Assembly (NCBI RefSeq): GCF_001543895.1
Contig: NZ_JYIJ01000014.1
Span: 186,001 to 250,000, forward strand
Origin: Carbonactinospora thermoautotrophica
Lineage (GTDB): Bacteria > Actinomycetota > Actinomycetes > Streptomycetales > Carbonactinosporaceae
Reading direction: 5' to 3'
Length of the DNA stretch: 64,000 bases
Part shown: one piece after another, positions 26,137 to 34,432 of the stretch
How positions within the stretch are numbered: position 1 is the first letter of the stretch
How the letters are laid out: every line of letters starts with the position of its first letter
Position numbers and translations under genes: made by a program
The notes under the pieces: model-generated
Seen by the model: the letters and a program-made list of their open reading frames with translations, nothing else
The model's database searches: none
Told to the model about the DNA's origin: nothing

Positions 26137-26964
26137 TTATCCGTAGAGCTTTTCGAACGTGCCGTGGAACACCAGGTCGGCCAGCTCCCCGTCGCCCACC
26201 GCGGCGCTCAGCCGGGCGAACTCCCCGGGGTAGTCCCCCCACGGCTCGTCGCTGGCGAACAGCACCCGGTCGTGCCCGATGCCGCGGCGGGAAATCTCCT
26301 CGACCAGCCAGCGGGGCGCGAAGCCGACCGCCCACGACAGGTCGGTGTAGACGCGCTTTCCGGCGGCCACCCAGTCGAAGAACCGGTGGCCGGCGAGTTT
26401 GATGTGCCCGCTCACCCCGCCGCCGAAGTGCACCAGGTGGATGGGTACCTGGTCGGCGTACCACTCCACCAGGTGCCCGACCTCGTCGATGTCGGAGGCG
26501 GCTCCGGGGGAGGTGTGCACGTGCACCACGAGCTGGCGTTCTCGGGCCACGGCGAAGATCCGGTCCAGCAGCGGGCGGCAGGCCGGGTCGGTGGGCCGGC
26601 CGCCGAGCAGGAAGCTGAGCTTGAGCGCCCGCACCCCCGGCTCCCCGGCCAGGGCCAACGCCGCCTCGGTGCGTTCGGCGTCCGCGGGACGGGGGGAGAC
26701 CCACAGCCCGCAGCGGATGCGGTCGTCGGTCGAGGCGGCCTCCAGGCACAGCTCGTTGAAGGAGAACGCCACGTCCGGGTCGGGCACCCCGTAGTTGGGC
26801 AGCACCAGCGCCCGCTCCACGCCCTGGGCGTCCAGGTCCTTGAGCAGCTGCGCCACGGTGGCCCGGGCGTTGATGTCCGGCCGCACCGGCGGCCCCCCGT
26901 AGAAGGGGAAGGCGGGCAGCACCCCCAGGTGACGGTGCGCGTCGAAGACCCTGTGATCAGTCAT
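26137..26964 (-). CDS. Amidohydrolase-family protein in the Nit1C cluster
   Basis: 275 residues. Amidohydrolase 2-type TIM barrel: the first metal motif is VFDAHRHLGV (HxH), later VHVHTSPGAA and HLVHFGGGVSGH supply His ligands, and FASDEPWGDY carries the final Asp. It probably hydrolyses or decarboxylates a small acid or amide. It is not one of the core Nit1C genes I know, but it lies in line between the flavoprotein and the MSMEG_0572-like gene with short gaps (52 and 68 bases), so it likely belongs to the pathway. Substrate unknown. Confidence 0.82.
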   Translation of the reverse strand: MTDHRVFDAHRHLGVLPAFPFYGGPPVRPDINARATVAQLLKDLDAQGVERALVLPNYGVPDPDVAFSFNELCLEAASTDDRIRCGLWVSPRPADAERTEAALALAGEPGVRALKLSFLLGGRPTDPACRPLLDRIFAVARERQLVVHVHTSPGAASDIDEVGHLVEWYADQVPIHLVHFGGGVSGHIKLAGHRFFDWVAAGKRVYTDLSWAVGFAPRWLVEEISRRGIGHDRVLFASDEPWGDYPGEFARLSAAVGDGELADLVFHGTFEKLYG

Positions 26965-27032
26965 GGCGAAAACTCGGTCCGCAGTTCATGTCTGCCCTCC
27001 TGCGCGGTGACGGCGACCGCGCCGACGCGTGG

Positions 27033-28340
27033 CTAGGAGGCAACCGCACGGATGGTCTCCTCAGCCGGTGCGGCGCCGCAGGCGATGCGCTCCGCGAGGT
27101 ACTCGGCATCGCGGGCCACGCCGGAGAACCGTCCCGACCCCCAGGTGTGCTGCCATGGCAAGCCGAGGAAGTACAGGCCCGGACAACTGGTGACCCCTCG
27201 CTTGTGCGTCGGGTACCCCCTGCCGTCGAAGACGGGCACCTCGATCCACCGGTACTCGCGCCGAAAGCCGGTGCACCAGACCACCGCGCTGATCCGGGAG
27301 CGCCTCAGGTCCAGTTCGCCCGGCTCGTCCGCAGGCTCCCACACCGGGGTGTAGCGCGGCTCCACCGGCGCGTCGATGCCCTGGGCTTCGATGAACTCGT
27401 CGATCGAGTCCTTGATGCTCTCGGACACGGCGTCCGCGTTGTCCAGATTGCGCCTAAGGTCGGCGGCGAAGTGGGCGGTGGCGTCCGAGATACCGATGAG
27501 GCGCCCGTACAGGCGCATACCCTCCCGGGCGAGCGCCCGCAGGTCGATGTCGCGACCGCCGTCCCGGCCGGTCACGTAGTGATTGGCCCGGAACCGCACG
27601 CTGTCCTGGTCGTCGAACTCATCGATGCTCTTGTCGTAGTAGCCCATCGCGTCGAGCCACGCCACCACGTCCCGGCCTCGATAGAACCGGGCGACCCGCG
27701 GGGCGTCGCCCACGGCCAAGTGGACCTGCCGGCCCGCCAGGTGCAAGTCCTCGGCGATCTGGCAGCCGGACTGGCCGCTGCCTACCACGAGCACCTCACC
27801 GGGCGGCAGTTGGTCGGGATTGCGGTACTCCGAGGAATGGATCTGCACCACGTCTTCCGGCAGCCGCTCGGCCATCCGGGGTATCGCCGGGCCGTGGTAC
27901 GGGCCGGTCGCGACCACGACCTGATCGGCGGTGAGCTCCCCGCGAGTGGTGCTGATCTCGAACACCCGGCCGCGCCGGAGCCGGGTGACGGTGACGTGCT
28001 CTACCAGGGGAGGGTTGAAGGACGCCGCATAGTCCTCGATGTACCGCACGACCTCATCCCGGCCCATGAAGCCGTCCGGGTCATCTCCCTGGTAGGGGAA
28101 GCCGGGCAGTCGGCACTGCCAATTGGGAGTGACCAGGCAGAACGAGTCCCACCGCCGCTCCCGCCACTCATAGCCGACCCGGTCGCGTTCCAGGACCAGA
28201 TGGTCGATGCCGCGCTGGCGCAGGCAGTAGCTCATCGAAAGGCCGGCTTGCCCGCCCCCGATGACGACGACGGGACGGTGCTCGCCTTCGAGGGCCGGTT
28301 GCGCACCGCGTGAAGCGTACCCGGCGACCGTCGCGTTCAC
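27033..28340 (-). CDS. Flavin-dependent oxidoreductase of the Nit1C cluster (MSMEG_0569 type)
   Basis: 435 residues from GTG 28340, which overlaps the stop of the small upstream gene as GTGA. FAD-binding motif VVVIGGGQAGLSMSYCL near residue 30, and a second nucleotide site VLVVGSGQSGCQIAEDL (NADPH) near 185; VVWCTGFRREYRWIEVPVFD completes the pattern of class B-like monooxygenases. It probably oxygenates a substrate using NADPH and O2. The constant presence of this enzyme beside the nitrilase and radical SAM proteins is a hallmark of Nit1C. Confidence 0.9.
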   Translation of the reverse strand: MNATVAGYASRGAQPALEGEHRPVVVIGGGQAGLSMSYCLRQRGIDHLVLERDRVGYEWRERRWDSFCLVTPNWQCRLPGFPYQGDDPDGFMGRDEVVRYIEDYAASFNPPLVEHVTVTRLRRGRVFEISTTRGELTADQVVVATGPYHGPAIPRMAERLPEDVVQIHSSEYRNPDQLPPGEVLVVGSGQSGCQIAEDLHLAGRQVHLAVGDAPRVARFYRGRDVVAWLDAMGYYDKSIDEFDDQDSVRFRANHYVTGRDGGRDIDLRALAREGMRLYGRLIGISDATAHFAADLRRNLDNADAVSESIKDSIDEFIEAQGIDAPVEPRYTPVWEPADEPGELDLRRSRISAVVWCTGFRREYRWIEVPVFDGRGYPTHKRGVTSCPGLYFLGLPWQHTWGSGRFSGVARDAEYLAERIACGAAPAEETIRAVAS

Positions 28341-28549
28341 CTGTCGAAACCCCCAACGACCATCCAGGCGCCGGCCGAACCGGCGAGCGTTGTTGCGCTG
28401 CGTTCGGTCTCGGCGAGCGCCGACGCGCCCCGGCGCACGAATTCCGCGAGGGAATGGGCCGCACCAGGCTGGAGGAAATTCTCGACTCCGGTGGAGGAGA
28501 CGGAGTAACATTCGGCCCAACCATTCGGCAAGCGCACCCGCGAACGCAT
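28337..28549 (-). CDS. MSMEG_0570-family small Nit1C protein
   Basis: About 70 residues, overlapping the flavoprotein start by GTGA. The sequence RVRLPNGWAECYSVSSTGVE then FLQPGAAHSLAEFVRRGASA fits the MSMEG_0570 pattern (V-x-W/L-P-x-G ... E-C-Y-S ... G-x-x-Y/H-x-L-x-x-F). The ATG at 28549 has only a weak ribosome site; the true start could lie a few codons upstream. It is the first gene of the Nit1C operon. Members are tiny and of unknown function. Confidence 0.7.
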   Translation of the reverse strand: MRSRVRLPNGWAECYSVSSTGVENFLQPGAAHSLAEFVRRGASALAETERSATTLAGSAGAWMVVGGFDR

Positions 28550-28934
28550 CCGAGAAATCTCAGGCCTGACCGCTCCGGGACGGCCGGCGTCCCTCCGCGC
28601 GTGTTCCTTCCCCGCATTTCCCGTCACAGCGTTCCGGGAGCGGCGCGCGGTCGGGCGCCGAAGCCTTCCGGAGAATTCGTTACCGATCATGGCTCAACTT
28701 CAGCCGGCGCTGATTACACAATGGTTTCATCCGGACTAAGGATGAGTTAGATAACCCTCTCACCGGCGCCAAGGAGATATTGAGGTTTTTCAGCAGCGCT
28801 GGTTTTCTCAGCGGCATCGGCGATGTCGGTGAGGAGATGTCGGGAGTACGACGACGTCGCCGATCCGCCAGGGTCGAGGGTGAGGCGAGCTTGCGGACCC
28901 GCTCGGGCTCCCCATGCCTGGAAACGGCGAATTC

Positions 28935-28949
28935 AGGACCTTCGGCCCT
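28935..28949. promoter_or_regulatory. DosR-like box 1 upstream of PPOX gene
   Basis: AGGACCTTCGGCCCT, matching the pattern GGRC-N4-GGCCC shared with four other sites in this window. It lies 92 bases before the ATG. Confidence 0.5.
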
Positions 28950-28990
28950 CGCGGCGGCCAGCCGTCCAGGTAGGGTCGTCCGGCCGGTGT

Positions 28991-29005
28991 GGGACTTTCG
29001 GCCCT
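28991..29005. promoter_or_regulatory. DosR-like box 2 upstream of PPOX gene
   Basis: GGGACTTTCGGCCCT, close to the mycobacterial Dos box core GGGACTTTAGTCCC, 56 bases from box 1 and 36 bases before the ATG. Confidence 0.6.
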
Positions 29006-29040
29006 GCCGGGCGGGGGTGGGCGGGGATCAGCATGGAGGG

Positions 29041-29475
29041 ATGGAGATCGACGAGGCGCGGATGGAGGTGCTCTCCGAGCAGGAGTGCCTGAAGCTGCTG
29101 GGGAGCGTGGCAGTGGGGCGGGTGGTCTACACGGTGCGGGCGTTGCCGGCGGTGCAGCCGGTGAACTTCGTGGTGGACTCCGGGGGCGTGGTGTTCCGCA
29201 CCGGGGAGGGCACGAAGTTCGCGCTCGCCGTGCGGGGGGCGATCGTGGCCTTCGAGGCGGATGAGTTCGACCTGGAGAACCGCACGGGGTGGGATGTCAC
29301 GGTGACCGGGCATGCCCGGGAGATCCACGACCCGCAGGAGGTGGCGCGCCTGCGTCAGGTGCTGCGGCCGTGGGCGCCGGGGGTCAAGGAGCATTTCATC
29401 CGGATCGCCCCGGAGATCGTCACCGGGCGTCGGCTGGTGCGCCCGGCGGTGGAGGCCCCGGCCGAGGAACGGTGA
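29041..29475 (+). CDS. Pyridoxamine 5'-phosphate oxidase-family protein
   Basis: 144 residues. Split-barrel flavin-binding fold: LSEQECLKLLGSVAVGRVVY, VQPVNFVVDSGGVVFRTGEG, then GWDVTVTGHAREI. This short PPOX type is common in actinobacteria and binds FMN or F420 instead of making PLP. GGAGGG touches the ATG at 29041; ATG 29062 (MEVLSEQ) is an alternative start. Homologues belong to hypoxia regulons with universal stress proteins, and two DosR-like boxes stand just upstream. Confidence 0.8.
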   Translation: MEIDEARMEVLSEQECLKLLGSVAVGRVVYTVRALPAVQPVNFVVDSGGVVFRTGEGTKFALAVRGAIVAFEADEFDLENRTGWDVTVTGHAREIHDPQEVARLRQVLRPWAPGVKEHFIRIAPEIVTGRRLVRPAVEAPAEER

Positions 29476-29500
29476 GCTCGTGGGCCAGGGCCGGGCGGGT

Positions 29501-31243
29501 TCAGCCGGGGGTGCCCTCCAGCGGGATCCACCAGACCAGTTCGGTGCCGCCTGTGGGCGGGGTGGACAGGCGCAGCCCGCCGCCGAGCTGCTCCGCCCGC
29601 TGCTGGAGGTTACGCAGGCCGCTGCGGGCAGCCCCCGGGGGGATCCCCACCCCGTCGTCGCGCACGGTCAACCGCAGTTCCGCGCCGGCCTCCACGGCGA
29701 CCTCCACCCGGGAGGCCTTCGCGTGCCGGGCCGCGTTGGACAACGCCTCCCGCAACGCGGCGAGCAGATGCTCGGCGGGCTGCTCAGGCACCTGGCTGTC
29801 GAGCAGTCCCTCCATGCGCAGCGCGGGCGCGAACCCCAGGGCCGGGGTGGCTTCCTCCACCGTCTCCACGATCCGCCCGCGCAACCAGGCCCGGCCGGGC
29901 TGCTCCCCGCGCGAGTGCAACGCGAAGATCGTGGCGCGGATCTCCTTGATGGTCTCGTCCACGTTGTCCACCGCGCGCATCACCCGCGCCGCGGCCTCGG
30001 GGGAGTCGATGAGCCGGATCGCGCCCTCCAACACCATCCCGGTGGCGAACAACCGCTGGATCACCAGATCGTGCAGGTCACGGGCGATCCGGTCCCGGTC
30101 CTCCAGCACCGTCAACCGCTCTGCGTCACGCCGCCGCTCAGCCAGCTCCAACGCTACCGCCACCTGCTCGGCGAAGACGGCCAGCAACTGCACCGCCGCG
30201 GCGGGAAACGACTCGCCCCCCACCTTCCGCCAGGCGTACAACACCCCCCGCGTCCGATCCGCCGCCCCCAACGGCACTGCCACCATCGGGCCCACGGGTG
30301 CCCCCACCCCGGCATCCCCCGTCGCCACGGCGATCGCCTCCCCCGCGCTCAACACCCGCCCCGGCAGGGAACCCTCCACCGGGACCGTGGCGTTCCTGAC
30401 CTGCTCCGCGCCTACCCCCTCGACGGCCCCCAACACCAGCATCCGCCGCTCCCGGTCCGGCAGGGCCACCCCGGCGGCGTCCGCGCCGACCATCTCCCGC
30501 GCCCGCCGCGCCAGCAACCCCAACACCTCCTCCCACCCTGCTCCCGACAGCAGGGCCCGGGTGACCTCGCCCACCGCCGCCAGCCACTGCTCCCGTTGCC
30601 GGGCCTCCTCATACAGGCGGGCGTTCTCGATCGCCACCCCCGCCGCGGCGGCCAACGCCACCAACACCTCCTCATCCTCGGCGTCGAACTCCGCCCCGCC
30701 GCGCTTGTCTGTCAGGTACAGGTTTCCGAACACCTCACCTCGAACCCGTACCGGCACCCCCAGGAACGACTTCATCGGCGGATGACCCGGCGGAAACCCC
30801 GCCGCCTCCGGATGCTGGGTCACATCCGCCAGCCGCAACGGCCCGGACAGCGCGGTCAACCGACCCAACACCCCCTGCCCCAACGGGGGATGACCGATCT
30901 CGGTCACCAACCCTTCATCAACCCCTACCGGGATGAACCGGGTGATTCGTCCGTCCTCTCCCAGTACCCCCAACGCGCCGTACCGGGCATCCACCAACGT
31001 GACCGCCGCCTCGACGATCCGCTGCAACACCTGACCCAAATCAAGGTCGCTCCCGACCGCGAGCACGGCCTCCAACAACCGATGCACCCGGTCCCGGGTC
31101 GCCATCACTTCCTGCAGGCGCGCCTGCAGTTCCCCCAACAACTCATCCAGCCGCAGCCGCGGCAACACATGCGGACGCTCCCGCCTCTCCTCAGCGCTGT
31201 CGCCAGCGCCACCCCGGGCATCCACGTCATCCACCACACCCAC
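29501..31243 (-). CDS. DevS/DosS-like GAF-GAF sensor histidine kinase
   Basis: About 580 residues; the GTG chosen at 31243 is uncertain, as the frame is open to 31309. Two GAF domains: GAF-A (about 65-200) contains GFPPGHPPMKSFLGVPVRVR, where His154 matches the heme-binding His of mycobacterial DevS. GAF-B spans about 220-370. The HisKA_3 phospho-acceptor is DRDRIARDLHDLVIQRLFAT, and the ATPase has ALREALSNAARHA and VRDDGVGIP. DevS/DosT proteins sense O2, NO or CO through heme and phosphorylate DevR/DosR. No response regulator is in the window. Neighbouring stress genes and DosR-like boxes support a hypoxia role. Confidence 0.85.
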   Translation of the reverse strand: MGVVDDVDARGGAGDSAEERRERPHVLPRLRLDELLGELQARLQEVMATRDRVHRLLEAVLAVGSDLDLGQVLQRIVEAAVTLVDARYGALGVLGEDGRITRFIPVGVDEGLVTEIGHPPLGQGVLGRLTALSGPLRLADVTQHPEAAGFPPGHPPMKSFLGVPVRVRGEVFGNLYLTDKRGGAEFDAEDEEVLVALAAAAGVAIENARLYEEARQREQWLAAVGEVTRALLSGAGWEEVLGLLARRAREMVGADAAGVALPDRERRMLVLGAVEGVGAEQVRNATVPVEGSLPGRVLSAGEAIAVATGDAGVGAPVGPMVAVPLGAADRTRGVLYAWRKVGGESFPAAAVQLLAVFAEQVAVALELAERRRDAERLTVLEDRDRIARDLHDLVIQRLFATGMVLEGAIRLIDSPEAAARVMRAVDNVDETIKEIRATIFALHSRGEQPGRAWLRGRIVETVEEATPALGFAPALRMEGLLDSQVPEQPAEHLLAALREALSNAARHAKASRVEVAVEAGAELRLTVRDDGVGIPPGAARSGLRNLQQRAEQLGGGLRLSTPPTGGTELVWWIPLEGTPG

Positions 31244-31438
31244 ACCGTACCCAGCCCCACCATCCCCGCACCCCACCGGGGAGACATGCCACGAGGCCAC
31301 GCACACCACCCGGCCGGTGACCGCGAAGGACTGCCACGCCTTCGGTTTCCTGACGACCGACCGCTTCTTCGCGCGTCGAGGGTGACGGCCACGGCCAGAG
31401 CGGGTGAGCCGCCGCGCGGCTCCCCGCGACCAGCGCCG

Positions 31439-32332
31439 TCACGCTCCTGGGCGGACGACCGCGACGGGGCAGTGGGCGTGGTGCAGCACGTGCTGGCTCA
31501 CCGAGCCGAGGAGCAGGCCGCGGAACCCGCCTCGGCCGCGCGAGCCTACGACGACGAGCTGGGCGTTCCGGGACGCGTGGACGAGCGCGTCCGCGGCGTG
31601 CGCGCGCACCAGCTCGGGCGTGACCGCCACGTCCGGGTACTTCTCGCGCCAGCCCGCCAAGGACTCGGCGAGGGCCAGTTGCGCCTCCTCAGCGAACGCC
31701 TGCTCGTCGAACTCCGGGACCCACAGACTTGGCATGCCCGCGTACGCGGCGAGTACTGGTGTCTGCCAGGCGTGTATGACCGTCAGCGGGGTGCCGCGCA
31801 GCGAGGCGGCCCGGAAAGCGAACTCCAGCGCCGCCTCCGACAGCTCCGACCCGTCGACGCCCACCACAACACCCTCGGCGTCGGGGTTCCCAGTCTCCCG
31901 GACGACGATGACCGGGCAGGCGGCTCGCGCGGCCAGTTCGACGCCGGTCGATCCGATCAGCAGGGATCCCACGCCGCCCAGGCCGCGCGAGCCGACGACC
32001 ACCATCTCAGCCGTCCGGGACTCCTCCAGCAGGACGGGCACGGGGAAGCCGTCCACGATCCGTCCGGTCACCGCGACGCCAGCCTGCGCCACCTGCTCCT
32101 CGGCCTGCCGCACCAGCCGTTCGGCGCGCTCCCGCAGGTCGATGGCTGGAACGGTGCCTGGCACGCCGTACAGCCAGGGGTGAAACGCCTGCCATTCGTA
32201 GGCGTGCACGATCCGCACCGGCCGGTGACGGCGCCGGGCCTCCTGGATGGCCCACCGCACGGCGAGTTCGGCGGGTTCTGACTCGTCCACGCCGACGGTG
32301 ATCGGTTTCCCGCCCGCTCGACTGGTGGTCAT
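31439..32332 (-). CDS. Tandem-domain universal stress protein
   Basis: 297 residues with two UspA domains. Domain 1 begins PITVGVDESEPAELAVRWAI and ends VVVGSRGLGGVGSLLIGST. Domain 2 begins GVVVGVDGSELSEAALEFAF and ends VVVGSRGRGGFRGLLLGSVS. Both keep the ATP-binding G-x2-G-x9-G-S/T pattern. This two-domain type is the commonest target of DosR-like regulators. Two overlapping-style boxes lie 70-110 bases upstream of its ATG (32402-32441). Confidence 0.9.
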   Translation of the reverse strand: MTTSRAGGKPITVGVDESEPAELAVRWAIQEARRRHRPVRIVHAYEWQAFHPWLYGVPGTVPAIDLRERAERLVRQAEEQVAQAGVAVTGRIVDGFPVPVLLEESRTAEMVVVGSRGLGGVGSLLIGSTGVELAARAACPVIVVRETGNPDAEGVVVGVDGSELSEAALEFAFRAASLRGTPLTVIHAWQTPVLAAYAGMPSLWVPEFDEQAFAEEAQLALAESLAGWREKYPDVAVTPELVRAHAADALVHASRNAQLVVVGSRGRGGFRGLLLGSVSQHVLHHAHCPVAVVRPGA

Positions 32333-32401
32333 CAGGCTGCTCCTCTCCTGGAACCGCTCCTCTCCCGCAGTCGATCTTTCCGTGTCCAGCGGTGCCCGGC
32401 A

Positions 32402-32441
32402 TCGGGCCGTTAGCCCTTAGCCCGCGGACCATGAGTCCCGT
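32402..32441 (-). promoter_or_regulatory. Two DosR-like boxes upstream of the universal stress gene
   Basis: Read on the minus strand: ACGGGACTCATGGTCCGC (32441-32424) and TAAGGGCTAACGGCCCGA (32419-32402). Both keep the GGRC-N4-GGYCC/GGCCC symmetry and are 22 bases apart, two helical turns. Confidence 0.6.
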
Positions 32442-32558
32442 GCTCGGAACACCGACCAGGCACGAAGACCCCGCCTCATGCGGCTTCATCCCAGCACCCG
32501 CCAGCGATCCTGGGCACTGAGGCGGCCGACCGCAGGGCTTTTCGCTCCGTCGCGCCGG

Positions 32559-32957
32559 TCAGCCGAGCAGCACCCCGAGGAACACCGCCAGCAGCGCGGT
32601 CAGCGCGGACAGCGCGCCGAACACGGCCAGGGCCGCCGGGCCGCGCGCCCGCTGGTGCGCCAGCGCGGTGACACCGGAGAGGACCACGACCGAGATCTTG
32701 ACCACCAGCGTGGTGCGGTAGGTCCCGGCCACCCCCGACCACACGGCGGCGACGTTCCACACCCCGGTGGCCGCGAGCACCGCGTACGCCCCCCAGGCGA
32801 CCGCCGCGAACCGGCGTGCCGCGACCCGGGTGGCCTCGGGGGAGACCTGGCGGATGGCCGGGACCAGGGCGGCCAACGTGAGCTGCCCGCCCACCCAGAT
32901 CGTGGCCGCCAGCACGTGCAGGGCCACCCGGATCGTCTCCCAGGTCACCGGCAGCAT
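32559..32957 (-). CDS. CopD-like membrane protein
   Basis: 132 residues, ATG with GAGGGAGG upstream. Four hydrophobic segments, starting with VALHVLAATIWVGGQLTLAA (the His and Trp of the CopD signature), then FAAVAWGAYAVLAATGVWN, TTLVVKISVVVLSGV and LAVFGALSALTALLAVFLGV. CopD-domain proteins reside in the inner membrane and are linked to copper or heme handling; this short version lacks the CopC part. It is divergent from the dehydrogenase gene, with a DosR-like box between them. Confidence 0.75.
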   Translation of the reverse strand: MLPVTWETIRVALHVLAATIWVGGQLTLAALVPAIRQVSPEATRVAARRFAAVAWGAYAVLAATGVWNVAAVWSGVAGTYRTTLVVKISVVVLSGVTALAHQRARGPAALAVFGALSALTALLAVFLGVLLG

Positions 32958-33045
32958 CCCGCCTCCCTCGCACCGCTTTCCAGGTGATCCGGCGCGGTGA
33001 TCGTATCCCGATGACGTGGCCCACCGGATGCCGACCTTGTCGGCG

Positions 33046-33063
33046 CAGGGGCGAACGGCCCTG
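33046..33063. promoter_or_regulatory. DosR-like box between CopD-like and dehydrogenase genes
   Basis: CAGGGGCGAACGGCCCTG, near-palindromic, in the divergent region 106 bases before the dehydrogenase. A second imperfect site, GGGGACGTTCGCGCCCC, follows at 33070-33086. Confidence 0.55.
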
Positions 33064-33168
33064 CCGGAAGGGGACGTTCGCGCCCCGGAGAGGGTCGCTG
33101 CGCCCTGCCGGACGGCCGGTGCTACGCGGTGGACTGGCGGCATGCGGAGGGCGAGTCTCGGGAAAACG

Positions 33169-34206
33169 ATGATGGCCTGGCAGGTCACGAAGCCAGGCCC
33201 GCTGACGACACGCCCGTTGCGGCCGGTGACCCGGCCGGTTCCGGAGCCGGGACCCGGCGAGGTGCTGATCGCGGTCAGCGTGTGCGCGGTGTGCCGGACC
33301 GACCTGCACCTGGTGGAGGGTGACCTGCCGCCGCGCCGTCCCGGCACGGTACCAGGACACGAGGTGGTGGGCCGCGTCGTGGGGCACGGCCCGGGGGCCG
33401 GGCGGCTACCGCTCGGGGCTCGGGTGGGCGTGGCCTGGCTGCGCTGGACGTGCGGGGAGTGCCGGTACTGCCGGGCGGGAGCGGAAAACCTGTGCCCCCG
33501 GTCGCGGTACACCGGCTGGGACGCCGACGGCGGGTACGCCGAATACCTGACCGCGCCGGAGGACTTCGTGTACCTCCTCCCGGAGGGGTACCCCGATGAG
33601 GAGCTGGCGCCGCTGCTGTGCGCCGGGATCATCGGGTACCGCGCGCTGCGTCGCGCGCTGCTGCCGCCAGCCGGCCGGCTCGGGATCTACGGGTTCGGCG
33701 CCTCCGCGCACCTGACCGCACAGGTCGCCCTGGCCGAGGGCGCGACCGTGCATGTGCTCACCCGGTCCGCGCAGGCCCGCCGGCTCGCGCTGGACCTCGG
33801 TGCGGCCTCCGCGGGTAGTGCGTACGACAGGCCGCCAGAACCACTGGACGCGGCGATCCTGTTCGCGCCGGTCGGCGAGCTGGTACCCGTGGCCCTGGAG
33901 GCGCTGGATGCCGGCGGCACGCTCGCGATCGCCGGCATCCACCTCACCGACGTGCCGCCGCTCAACTATCAGCGGCACCTGTTCCGGGAACGGACCCTGC
34001 GCAGTGTCACCGCGAACACCCGCGCGGACGGGCAGGAATTCCTGGACTTCGCCGGCCGCCACCGGCTGGTGGTGGCCACCACCCCCTATCCGCTCACAGC
34101 GGCCGACCAGGCGCTGGGCGACCTGGCCGCCGACCGCGTCCACGGCGTCGCCGTCCTGCGGGTGGCCACCGATCCGTCGCCGGACGCCGTTTCCCCAAGA
34201 GGCTGA
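33169..34206 (+). CDS. Zinc-binding alcohol dehydrogenase-family protein
   Basis: 345 residues; two adjacent ATG codons (33169, 33172). MDR fold: catalytic zinc ligand Cys in [18 protein letters not shown], His-Glu in [10 protein letters not shown], structural zinc [15 protein letters not shown], and the Rossmann loop [18 protein letters not shown]. The pattern GFGASAH, in place of GAGGVG, marks the subfamily found in actinobacterial hypoxia regulons. It probably reoxidises NAD(P)H by reducing aldehydes when O2 is limiting. Start of a plus-strand run with the HAD and GH65 genes. Confidence 0.85.
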   Translation: MMAWQVTKPGPLTTRPLRPVTRPVPEPGPGEVLIAVSVCAVCRTDLHLVEGDLPPRRPGTVPGHEVVGRVVGHGPGAGRLPLGARVGVAWLRWTCGECRYCRAGAENLCPRSRYTGWDADGGYAEYLTAPEDFVYLLPEGYPDEELAPLLCAGIIGYRALRRALLPPAGRLGIYGFGASAHLTAQVALAEGATVHVLTRSAQARRLALDLGAASAGSAYDRPPEPLDAAILFAPVGELVPVALEALDAGGTLAIAGIHLTDVPPLNYQRHLFRERTLRSVTANTRADGQEFLDFAGRHRLVVATTPYPLTAADQALGDLAADRVHGVAVLRVATDPSPDAVSPRG

Positions 34207-34207
34207 C

Positions 34208-34399
34208 ATGACTGGGCGCATCGCCCACGGGTATGGGCCGATGGTGGACGGCCGGATGCGGCTGTTCGGCACGCCGTCGTTCCCGCTCGTCCCCGGGGTG
34301 ATCGGGGTGTTCGTCCGGGCCAGGCGTGTCCGGCCGCGACGCCCGGCGGGTGCTCGCGGTGCGCCCGCGGGGAGATCTCCGAGGAGGAGCGCCGCTTGA
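34208..34399 (+). CDS. Small hypothetical ORF, possibly a gene remnant
   Basis: 63 codons, starting one base after the dehydrogenase stop, with AAGAGG upstream. The first 40 codons (GYGPMVDGRMRLFGTPSFPL) look coding, with G/C third positions. After about 34318 the frame turns Arg-rich and an alternative frame (GQACPAATPGGCSRCARGEI) looks better. A frameshifted small gene is possible. No family recognised. Confidence 0.3.
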   Translation: MTGRIAHGYGPMVDGRMRLFGTPSFPLVPGVIGVFVRARRVRPRRPAGARGAPAGRSPRRSAA

Positions 34400-34432
34400 C
34401 CCCGCCACCCGCCCGGACGCTTGAGGAGGACC

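Larger units (their letters stand above)
28550..29040. other. Divergent intergenic region: Nit1C leader and PPOX promoter
   Basis: About 490 bases between the Nit1C operon (minus) and the PPOX gene (plus). It holds an AT-richer segment at about 28690-28760, where a Nit1C promoter is plausible, and two DosR-like boxes near the PPOX gene. I see no riboswitch fold I can name. The PPOX frame is open upstream to 28780, but composition there is not coding. Confidence 0.4.

Noticed and set aside
28780-29040. N-terminal extension of the PPOX protein from TTG 28780
   Set aside because: Arg-rich, non-coding composition, and it would place two DosR-like boxes inside the coding region.
29312-32281. 989-codon plus-strand frame
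   Set aside because: Antisense to the DevS-like kinase and universal stress gene, which have clear domains.
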